Origin: Burkholderiales bacterium
Lineage (GTDB): Bacteria; Pseudomonadota; Gammaproteobacteria; Burkholderiales; Burkholderiaceae_C
Length of the DNA: 7,910 bases
Reading direction: 5' to 3'
NCBI GenBank assembly: GCA_947462175.1
Contig: CANHOE010000111.1
Location: 1 to 7,910, forward strand
Shown here: in pieces, positions 1 through 5,311 of the stretch
How positions within the stretch are numbered: the stretch's first letter is position 1
Layout: each line of letters starts with the position of its first letter
Position numbers and translations under genes: made by a program
Notes under the pieces: generated by a model
The model's input: the letters and a program-made list of their open reading frames with translations, nothing else
Databases searched by the model: none
Told to the model about the DNA's origin: nothing

Positions 1-53
1 GCTTGAGTGAAGCTTGCAGCAGGATCTGAAAAGAGATCGCTGGAATTTCGCTT

Positions 54-66
54 CGCACAATGTGCG
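54..66. repeat. 13-bp inverted repeat just upstream of the tRNA
   Basis: The sequence is CGCAC-AAT-GTGCG, a perfect 5-bp stem with a 3-nt loop, ending 4 nt before the first base of the tRNA-Asp gene. It would form a small hairpin in the 5' leader of the precursor tRNA, or in a spacer if another tRNA gene lies to the left of the window. A role in leader processing is only a guess. The remaining bases 1-53 show no gene I recognise and no clear promoter. Confidence 0.4.
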
Positions 67-70
67 TAAT

Positions 71-147
71 GGAGTGGTAGTTCAGTTGGTTAGAATACCG
101 GCCTGTCACGCCGGGGGTCGCGGGTTCGAGTCCCGTCCACTCCGCCA
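71..147 (+). tRNA. tRNA-Asp (anticodon GTC)
   Basis: The 77-nt gene folds as a full cloverleaf. The acceptor stem GGAGTGG (71-77) pairs with CCACTCC (137-143), followed by discriminator G144 and an encoded CCA at 145-147. The anticodon stem CCGGC/GCCGG (98-102 with 110-114) encloses the loop CTGTCAC with anticodon GTC at 105-107, which reads Asp codons GAC and GAU. The T arm has the standard TTCGAGT loop at 125-131. Nothing in it looks degenerate. An intrinsic terminator begins 7 nt after the CCA, so this is the last gene of its transcript. Whether it is the only gene cannot be seen because the window starts 70 bp upstream. Confidence 0.97.
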
Positions 148-154
148 ACATTTC

Positions 155-183
155 AAAGCCACCGCAGCGCGGTGGCTTTTTTC
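155..183 (+). terminator. Intrinsic terminator of the tRNA-Asp transcript
   Basis: An 11-bp perfect stem, AAAGCCACCGC (155-165) with GCGGTGGCTTT (169-179), has a 3-nt loop and runs into a T tract (177-182). This is a textbook Rho-independent terminator for the tRNA. In the opposite direction the hairpin lies about 33 bp past the stop codon of the minus-strand oxygenase, but there the T run is short and interrupted (TTTGAAAT). It might work weakly for that gene too. Confidence 0.9.
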
Positions 184-215
184 TTGCCGGACAGCTGAGC
201 GAATGTCCTCCGGCG

Positions 216-1046
216 CTACGCGGTTGGGACCGCGTACATCACATTGATGCGCGCAACGTACTTCGGCACGGGGCCACGCACCGGGCAGCCGACATGCAGC
301 ACCGATTGCGGACCGAAGCCGTGCCGAAAGAACAGGGCCGAGCCCTTGGCGGGTTGCACGTCGAGGCTGCTGCCGTCGGGCCGGTACAGGCGCGTAGCGC
401 CGCCTTGCACACCATCGTCTGGTCCGTTCAAGTACAGCAGCATCGTCAGGCACGAGCGCAGATGCGCAGGCCACTGCAGCATGCGGTGGCGTTCGGCGTC
501 GAGCGAATAGCCCGGCCAGTCGCCGTCGGTGTGGCGGTTGAACACATCGCCGTCGTCGTAGCGGTACATGTTCAGCCGCTCCGACAGGCGCGGGTGCAGC
601 GTCATGCTGTCGATGCTCTCCGGCAGCAGCGTGGCCATGCGCGCAAACACGGGGCCGAGAAACTGAGGGTCGGCAACCCAATGCACAGACTTGTTGATGC
701 GCATGCCGGGAGGTGTGGCGATCCCGGGGGCAGCATCGCGGTAGCCGAATCCTTCACTGGCTGCGACGACCGCATCGGCTTCGGCGGCACTCAGCAGGTG
801 CCGGATCTCGAACGCCAGCAGACCGCCAAGTTCGATGTCATGGCGCTGTGGGTTCCGTGCGGCTTCGACGCGCAGGGTGAGCTGGGGTGGCGGCATGACG
901 AACGCGTGGATCGGCGTGTCGGGCACCACACCGCCTTGCGGCAGCGAGCCGGGCAGCAAGGCGACGGTGCGGTGCGCCGGCCAGGAAGACGCGGCGTCGA
1001 TGTCGTTGAGGTGGGTCACACAAGCCTTGGTGTGCGGGTCGGACAT
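216..1046 (-). CDS. 2-oxoglutarate/Fe(II)-dependent oxygenase, prolyl-4-hydroxylase-like
   Basis: The product is probably a cytoplasmic dioxygenase that couples oxidative decarboxylation of 2-oxoglutarate to hydroxylation of an unknown substrate. Visible signature (276-residue numbering): HTD at 172-174 supplies the first two iron ligands, His251 in VLHVGCPV the third, and Lys262 in the following PKYVAR stretch should bind the 2-oxoglutarate carboxylate. Between them is the usual LLYLN...GGATRLY strand region (about 203-221). The catalytic double-stranded beta-helix fills the C-terminal two thirds. No signal peptide or membrane segment is seen. The start is uncertain. I chose the ATG at 1046 (276 aa). 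A GTG at 1166 would give 316 aa, and an ATG at 896 would give 226 aa, covering just the recognisable domain. None has a strong Shine-Dalgarno sequence. The gene is divergent from yghU, and its substrate (protein or small molecule) cannot be told from sequence. Confidence 0.85.
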   Translation of the reverse strand: MSDPHTKACVTHLNDIDAASSWPAHRTVALLPGSLPQGGVVPDTPIHAFVMPPPQLTLRVEAARNPQRHDIELGGLLAFEIRHLLSAAEADAVVAASEGFGYRDAAPGIATPPGMRINKSVHWVADPQFLGPVFARMATLLPESIDSMTLHPRLSERLNMYRYDDGDVFNRHTDGDWPGYSLDAERHRMLQWPAHLRSCLTMLLYLNGPDDGVQGGATRLYRPDGSSLDVQPAKGSALFFRHGFGPQSVLHVGCPVRGPVPKYVARINVMYAVPTA

Positions 1047-1221
1047 GGGTCTGGAGCGATGCCCCGGTTCCAAATTGTGGGCGAAGCCAGCTTCCTTGTC
1101 GGACCAGGGCTTGTATGAAGCACCAGAACGGCTGCCTTCGCGACACGATTTGCAGTTGTTCTCCACAATCTGCTGGCCGCCAGGTTACGCCGGCGGGCCA
1201 CCATCGATCAAGGAACGACAA

Positions 1222-2100
1222 ATGACCTCGTCAACCGACTACACACCTCCCGCGGTCTGGGTTTGGCAAAAATCCAAGGGCGGAGAGTTCGCGAACATCA
1301 ACCGGCCGATCGCGGGGCCGACTCACGAGAAGGCGCTGCCGGTAGGCCGCCATCCGCTGCAGCTCTATTCGATGGCCACGCCGAACGGCGTGAAGGTCAC
1401 GATCATGCTGGAGGAGCTGCTCGCCGCGGGTCATTCAGGCGCGGAATACGACGCGTGGCTCATCAAGATCACTGAGGGCAACCAGTTCGGTTCGGGCTTT
1501 GTCGAGATCAATCCGAATTCGAAGATCCCGGCGCTGCTCGACCGCAGCACACCGAGCCCCCTGCGGCTCTTCGAGTCCGGCTCGATCCTCTTGTATCTGG
1601 CCGAGAAGTTTGGTGCGTTCCTGCCGAAGGACATTGCGGCGCGCACTGAAACCTTGAACTGGCTGTTCTGGCAGATGGGCAGTGCGCCCTACCTGGGCGG
1701 TGGCTTCGGCCACTTCTATGCCTATGCGCCCACCAAGATCGAGTATGCGATCGACCGCTTCACCATGGAAGTGAAGCGGGAGCTCGATGTGTTGGATCGC
1801 CGCCTGGCGGACAACGAATACCTCGCGGGCCCCGATTACACGATTGCCGACATGGCGGTGTTCCCCTGGTACGGTGCGCTCGTGAAGGGCTTGCTCTACG
1901 GCGCGGCAGAGTTCCTGAGCGTTCAGGAGTACCGCCATGTCCAGCGCTGGGTCCAAGCGATCGACGCACGCCCGGCCGTCAAGCGTGGCCGAATGGTCAA
2001 TCGCACCTGGGGCGAGCCCTCGGAACAACTCCACGAGCGCCACGACGCCAGCGACTTCGACACGAAGACACAGGACCGCGTTTCTGCGACGGTCCCATAG
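1222..2100 (+). CDS. yghU: YghU-type glutathione S-transferase (glutathione disulfide-bond oxidoreductase)
   Basis: This 292-aa protein matches the whole length of E. coli YghU (288 aa as I recall it), a Nu-class GST that reduces disulfides with two bound glutathiones. The N-terminal extension typical of YghU (1-43) precedes the thioredoxin fold. The active-site loop has Thr53 and Asn55 in SMATPNG, in place of the catalytic Tyr/Ser/Cys of other GSTs. The glutathione-binding Glu118-Ser119 lies in FESGSILLYLAEKFG. The all-alpha domain follows, with the folding motif YTIADMA (206-212) and the family C-terminus QLHERHDASDF. The ATG at 1222 is supported by AAGGA at 1210-1214 and by alignment to YghU; the frame stays open upstream only as an antisense shadow of the oxygenase gene. 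A cytosolic thiol-redox or peroxide-detoxification role is likely. No promoter could be assigned confidently in the 175-bp divergent gap, and no terminator follows the stop. Confidence 0.96.
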   Translation: MTSSTDYTPPAVWVWQKSKGGEFANINRPIAGPTHEKALPVGRHPLQLYSMATPNGVKVTIMLEELLAAGHSGAEYDAWLIKITEGNQFGSGFVEINPNSKIPALLDRSTPSPLRLFESGSILLYLAEKFGAFLPKDIAARTETLNWLFWQMGSAPYLGGGFGHFYAYAPTKIEYAIDRFTMEVKRELDVLDRRLADNEYLAGPDYTIADMAVFPWYGALVKGLLYGAAEFLSVQEYRHVQRWVQAIDARPAVKRGRMVNRTWGEPSEQLHERHDASDFDTKTQDRVSATVP

Positions 2101-2230
2101 CGGGTCCGGTAGCTAGAATCAACCACCGCGCATGGCCTCTCGGCCATTCGGCAGGCCCATGGTCGGGCGAACGGTCGTCACCGATCGTGCTGTTGCAGGC
2201 GGGCGCTTCTTTCGGGCTACTGGAGTTTTC

Positions 2231-2848
2231 ATGATTCAGATTGTGTACATCAGTAGTGCCCTGGGGCCCTGGTCGACAGAGCAACTGCTCGAACTGCTCC
2301 AGCAATGCCTGAAAAACAATTCGGCTCGCGGGGTGACCGGCATGCTGCTTTACGGCGAGGACACCTTCTTGCAGGCACTGGAGGGCGACGATCTGGTGAT
2401 CGACGAACTGGTCGAGAAGATCGGCCGCGATCCGCGCCATGCCAAGGTGCAGTTCCTGCATCGGCGGCCGATCGAGCGGCGCCAATACGCCGACTGGAGC
2501 ATGGGATTCAAGCGGATCTCCGAAAGTGAGCTGACCGGCATCAAAGGCTTGAAGGACTTCGGCGCGAAGGATTTCAACTTCGATTACCTGGTGCGCAACG
2601 AAGGTATCGTCGATGCGTTGATGGACCACTACCGGGCTCCGCACTGGGACCCTCTGGTGCGTGAGCTCGACGCCAAGGACAAGGTCATCGAGCACCTGAA
2701 GCAGTCGCTGCTGCAATCGCGGGGTAGCGTTGAGATCGCCACTCTGGTGCTGGAAAGCATCGCCGATGCAGGCAAGGCCGGCACGCTGAGCGAGCGGCAC
2801 ATGCGCTTGTGCGAGTCCGCGCTGGTCGAGTTGCGCGGCGTCACCTGA
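2231..2848 (+). CDS. BLUF-domain blue-light receptor with C-terminal helical extension
   Basis: Residues 1-93 form a BLUF domain, which binds FAD and senses blue light by rearranging hydrogen bonds around the flavin. Every key position matches AppA in spacing: Tyr6 (AppA Tyr21), Asn30 (Asn45), Gln48 (Gln63), Trp89 (Trp104) and Met91 (Met106). Core motifs are IVYISS, GVTGMLLYGEDTFLQALEG (34-52) and DWSMGF (88-93). Residues 94-205 match no output domain I know. They look helical, with an amphipathic stretch around 142-162 (RELDAKDKVIEHLKQ) that could dimerise or form a short coiled coil. There is no EAL, GGDEF, HTH or cyclase domain, so signalling is probably by protein contact. The ATG at 2231 is chosen over an in-frame ATG at 2132 because it has GGAG five bases upstream and BLUF proteins begin right at the first strand. 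It lies 130 bp after yghU on the same strand; co-transcription is possible but unproven. Confidence 0.94.
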   Translation: MIQIVYISSALGPWSTEQLLELLQQCLKNNSARGVTGMLLYGEDTFLQALEGDDLVIDELVEKIGRDPRHAKVQFLHRRPIERRQYADWSMGFKRISESELTGIKGLKDFGAKDFNFDYLVRNEGIVDALMDHYRAPHWDPLVRELDAKDKVIEHLKQSLLQSRGSVEIATLVLESIADAGKAGTLSERHMRLCESALVELRGVT

Positions 2849-2867
2849 GCCCCGTCAAAGCAGGGGC
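2849..2867. terminator. Weak hairpin at the convergent junction (possible bidirectional terminator)
   Basis: GCCCC (2849-2853) pairs with GGGGC (2863-2867) around a 9-nt loop, starting directly after the BLUF stop codon and overlapping the end of lrgB. The two convergent genes are only 6 bp apart, so some transcription stop is expected here. There is no T tract on either side, so an intrinsic terminator is only a weak call. Confidence 0.25.
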
Positions 2868-3586
2868 CGCAACGCCCGGACCAGTACGGGAATCAGAAAC
2901 GCCGTCGCGATGCTGTTGAGCGCCAGTGCCAGTGCGGCAAAGGCGCCGTTGACGGTGCCGACCTGCAGGGCCCGGGCGGTTCCGGCCGCATGCGCTGCGA
3001 TGCCGACCGAGAAGCCCCGCACTGCCGGGTCTTCGATGCGCAGCAGGTTAAGCAGTCCTCGCGCCATCATGGCGCCGCTGATGCCGGTGACCGCCACCGC
3101 CATCGCCGCGAGCGCCGGCACGCCGCCGATCTGTTCTGCCATGCTCATCGCGATCGGCAGGGTAGAGGACTTCGGCGCCAGCGACATCAGCGTGGTGTGC
3201 GACGCGCCGAGCACGCGCCCGATGGCCAGTGCAGACACGATCGCCACCGTCGAGCCGACGGCAACCGCCACGCCGATAGGCAGCCACATGGACTTCAATC
3301 GCTCCAGCTGTGCGTAGAGCGGGACAGCCAGCGCCACCGTGGCCGGGCCGATCAGGAAGTGCACGAATTTCGCGCCCTCGAAATACACGGGGTACGGCGT
3401 GGCAGTGAAGTGCAGCACGCCGACCAGCCCCGCCACCGACAGCAGGATTGGATTGACGAGTGAGTGCCCGCCGCTGCGCGTGTACAGCCACAGGGCCGCC
3501 AGGTACACGAGCACGGTCACCGTCAGCCACAGCAGCGGTGAACTCGACAGGAAGACCCAGACCCGGAACAGACCGACATCGGCCAT
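2855..3586 (-). CDS. lrgB: LrgB/CidB family inner-membrane protein
   Basis: This 243-aa polytopic membrane protein has about seven hydrophobic segments and the full set of LrgB signatures: HSLVNPILLSV (41-51), FLIGPATVALAVPLY (77-91), LAPKSSTLPIAMSMAEQIGG (136-155), GISGAMMARG (168-177) and GFSVGIAAHAAGTARAL (191-207). Length fits the family. LrgB acts with LrgA; the pair has been linked to control of murein hydrolase export and programmed lysis in Staphylococcus, and homologues in plants and some bacteria to transport of glycolate or pyruvate. Which role applies here cannot be read from sequence. It starts 3 bp after the lrgA stop, with GGGAG inside the lrgA tail as its ribosome binding site, so the two are translationally linked. 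Its 3' end faces the BLUF gene. Confidence 0.95.
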   Translation of the reverse strand: MADVGLFRVWVFLSSSPLLWLTVTVLVYLAALWLYTRSGGHSLVNPILLSVAGLVGVLHFTATPYPVYFEGAKFVHFLIGPATVALAVPLYAQLERLKSMWLPIGVAVAVGSTVAIVSALAIGRVLGASHTTLMSLAPKSSTLPIAMSMAEQIGGVPALAAMAVAVTGISGAMMARGLLNLLRIEDPAVRGFSVGIAAHAAGTARALQVGTVNGAFAALALALNSIATAFLIPVLVRALRPLL

Positions 3587-3589
3587 GCA

Positions 3590-3949
3590 CTACTCCCGGT
3601 CCCGGGCGGTGCCCGTTACGCGCAGCATCCAGCGCAGCGTGAGCGCGGTCGCGATCATGGTCACCGCCGTGCCCACAATGCAAGCGGCCATGAAAGGCAG
3701 CCACTCCCGGGCGATGCGGTCGAAGTACATCATCACGCCGGTGACGGCCGGTATGAACAACAACATCAGATGGCGCAGCATGGCGTTCGCCGCGTCACGC
3801 ACTTCATCGGGCAGCCCGCCACGCACCAGCAGGCCGACGAACAGCAGCAGCATTCCGATCAGCGGCCCAGGCACGGGCAGCGAAAGCGCCTGAACCGCGA
3901 CCTCGCCGATCAGCTGGCAGACGAGCAACAGGGCAAATCCGTGGACCAT
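3590..3949 (-). CDS. lrgA: LrgA/CidA family small membrane protein
   Basis: The 119-aa product has four hydrophobic helices and the holin-like LrgA/CidA motifs LPVPGPLIGMLLL (24-36) and LLFIPAVTGVMMYF (63-76), with a basic cytoplasmic-looking tail. It is expected to work with LrgB in the inner membrane. The ATG at 3949 is preferred: it begins directly at the first membrane helix, while the open frame extending upstream to 4060 is a polar Arg/Ser-rich stretch overlapping creA and is not LrgA-like. The Shine-Dalgarno sequence before it is weak (a GAG about 9 nt upstream), which may mean it depends on translation of creA, whose stop lies 43 bp away. The gene is second in a creA-lrgA-lrgB cluster. 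Confidence 0.93.
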   Translation of the reverse strand: MVHGFALLLVCQLIGEVAVQALSLPVPGPLIGMLLLFVGLLVRGGLPDEVRDAANAMLRHLMLLFIPAVTGVMMYFDRIAREWLPFMAACIVGTAVTMIATALTLRWMLRVTGTARDRE

Positions 3950-3992
3950 GGTGTGGCTCGATGCTGGGCGGAGGTTATTGAATGTTTCGCCG

Positions 3993-4457
3993 TCACTTGA
4001 CCGGGATGGCCGAGGCACGGTCCACAGCCACCGCGGTGACCGCGTTCTGCGGCGACCCATCGATCAGTCGATCCGAATAGGTCAAGTAGACCAGCGCATG
4101 GCGCTTGCTGTCGACCATGCGAACGATCCGCAGCTTCTTGAACACGAGGCTGATGCGTTCGTTGAAGATCTCTTCTTGTTCGGGCAAGGCCTTCGGGATC
4201 GAAATCGGGCCGACCTGCCGGCAGGCAATCGACGCCTCGGACTTGTCCTCGGCCAGGCCGAACGCGCCCTTGACGCCGCCAGTCTTGGCGCGCGACACGT
4301 AGCAGGTCACACCGTTCACACCCGGGTCATCGTAGGCCTCGACCACGATCTTGTGGTCAGGCCCGATAAGCACGAAGGCCGTGTCCACCGAGCCGATGTG
4401 CTCGGCATGCACTGTGGTCGCGGCGGCCAGTAAAAGCGTGAGCAGCAAGCGTTGCAT
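3993..4457 (-). CDS. creA: CreA family secreted protein
   Basis: At 154 aa this is a full-length CreA homologue; the E. coli protein is of nearly the same size. Residues 1-18 form a Sec signal peptide with a hydrophobic Leu/Ala core and cleavage predicted after VHA. The mature part carries the conserved blocks IGSVDTAF (21-28), IGPDHKIVVEAYDDP (31-45), VTCYVSRAKTGGVKG (50-64), SLVFKKL and the YSD...GSP..A stretch near the end (127-140). Cys52 and Cys79 could form a disulfide. The molecular function of CreA is unknown. In E. coli the gene heads the creABCD operon, but no two-component creBC or creD genes are visible here. Instead lrgA and lrgB follow on the same strand. The ATG at 4457 has AAGGA 8 nt upstream. 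No confident promoter was found upstream. Confidence 0.95.
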   Translation of the reverse strand: MQRLLLTLLLAAATTVHAEHIGSVDTAFVLIGPDHKIVVEAYDDPGVNGVTCYVSRAKTGGVKGAFGLAEDKSEASIACRQVGPISIPKALPEQEEIFNERISLVFKKLRIVRMVDSKRHALVYLTYSDRLIDGSPQNAVTAVAVDRASAIPVK

Positions 4458-4766
4458 GTCGCGGTTCCTTGGGTGGTGTTTCCGGACCTGGGGAGTTCAA
4501 GGCCGATCGATTGCAAATCGTTCAGGCGGAGGAATTGTCGGCGTTTCGCCATGGCCGCTGATCTGCTGCACGGCGCCGCACTTGGAAACTGGCTCCAGAG
4601 TGCGCTGGGCGGCGCCACGTACGCTATCCGGTGCGGCATGGTGCAATCCGAAAACAGGTTGTTCAGCGTCTACTCAGGACTCACACTTGTTTCGGCGCAC
4701 TAACGTGTGACGGGTCCATCTTGCGCAGTTTCATCGGCCTGTCCGCCTTGCCTTGGTTCCGCACGC
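4458..4766. other. Intergenic region upstream of creA
   Basis: I see no convincing gene in these 309 bases on either strand. The region must carry the creA promoter (minus strand), but no clear -35/-10 pair could be assigned. A small inverted repeat, CGATT-GCA-AATCG, at 4508-4520 lies about 50-63 bases ahead of the creA start and could be an operator or chance. Its right part, 4721-4750, in a different frame from the BLUF fragment that follows, reads LRSFIGLSAL, which could be the first strand of the same broken BLUF gene. Confidence 0.5.
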
Positions 4767-4874
4767 AACAGCACGGCAAGACGCCTCAACGGGATGCTGC
4801 GGTTCGGCAATGACACGTTTCTCTGGTGCCGCGAGGGCGAGGAGGCGGAGCGCCTCGGTCGCCTGCTGCAAACC
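4767..4874 (+). pseudogene. Fragment of a second BLUF domain
   Basis: In the open frame 4707-5159, the 24 residues coded by 4767-4838 align without gaps to residues 29-52 of the intact BLUF protein in this window. Thirteen are identical, including GML, the DTFL run and the EG pair. The flavin-binding Gln (Gln48 in the intact copy) is Trp here, and Asn30 is Ser. The nucleotide match is much poorer, so this is an old paralogue, not a recent duplicate. Similarity fades after about 4874, and no DWSMGF-like end of the domain is found downstream. A possible first strand lies out of frame at 4721-4750, suggesting a frameshifting deletion between the two. Best read as a dead gene remnant. Confidence 0.6.
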
Positions 4875-4955
4875 CCGACCTTCGCCGCACACGGATTGGA
4901 TCGGCGCCTCAGTGGCACCATCACCGGTCACGCCGAGGTTGATCTGTGTGTGAAG

Positions 4956-5159
4956 ATCGATTTAGCCGGGCCGACGAAAGAGTTCATCGACGCCTGTGTT
5001 GCGAAGAATGTCACGCCGCATGTAGCGCAGAACACCTCGGGCACGAAGTCGGCGGTGCCCCATGAAATCGCGCGGACCGAGGGTGATGCGATGTCGCAGC
5101 GTAAATGCAACCTGACCGAGAACCGCGCCGAAAACGCAGCAAACGCCCCAGATTTATGA
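4956..5159 (+). pseudogene. IS5-type transposase remnant (C-terminal part)
   Basis: The same open frame continues into a recognisable DDE transposase tail: KEFIDACVAKNVTPHVAQNT (4977-5036), then SGTKSAVPHEIARTEG and MSQRK (to 5105), followed by a weaker match at LTE (to 5120). This is the stretch that in IS5/IS1182-like transposases precedes and includes the last catalytic Glu. Normally a Tyr follows the Gly of EG; here it is Asp. The N-terminal two thirds with the first two catalytic Asp residues are absent, the end after 5120 is degenerate, and the frame closes with TGA at 5157-5159. No terminal inverted repeats or target duplication could be found by eye. It is a scar of a past insertion. 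Confidence 0.75.
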
Positions 5160-5311
5160 AGTTCAGGATTGACTTTCCGCATCGTGAGAAACATGGCGAC
5201 CGGCCCGCAAGGATGTGGCAGGACAGCCTAAGCCGGGACGGTTTTTCGGCAGCCTGCCAGGCTCACCCGGACCTGGCGCAGACCCTCACAACACCTTCAG
5301 CGGAGCCATAC
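5160..5311 (+). other. Leader region before the DUF1800 gene
   Basis: These 152 bases separate the transposase remnant from the DUF1800 gene and should hold its promoter. A TTGACT at 5169-5174 resembles a -35 box, but no matching -10 lies at 16-18 bp, so I do not call a promoter. AGCCTG-C-CAGGCT at 5251-5263 is a perfect 13-bp inverted repeat, of a type that could bind a dimeric regulator. GGAG at 5302-5305 is the ribosome binding site of the next gene. Confidence 0.4.

Noticed and set aside
294..1118. Long plus-strand open frame opposite the oxygenase
   Set aside because: Low-complexity Arg/Ala/Val-rich translation typical of the antisense of a GC-rich gene, while the minus strand codes a full catalytic motif set.
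835..1221. Open frame continuing upstream of yghU, adding 129 codons
   Set aside because: It runs antisense through the oxygenase gene, is not YghU-like, and the ATG at 1222 has a good ribosome binding site and matches the known YghU start.
3950..4060. N-terminal extension of lrgA overlapping creA
   Set aside because: The extra 37 residues are polar and Arg/Ser-rich, unlike any LrgA, and overlap the end of creA; the ATG at 3949 starts right at the first membrane helix.
4508..4520. Resemblance of the sequence GATTGCAAATC to the anticodon arm of tRNA-Cys
   Set aside because: No matching acceptor stem, D arm or TTCGA-type T arm lies at the right distance on either strand, so it is not a tRNA or a clear tRNA fragment.
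5169..5196. TTGACT as a -35 box for the DUF1800 operon
   Set aside because: No -10-like hexamer is present 16-18 bp downstream.
5105..5311. Longer DUF1800 protein starting at 5105
   Set aside because: It would bury the signal peptide 69 residues inside and overlap the transposase remnant; the ATG at 5312 has GGAG at proper spacing.
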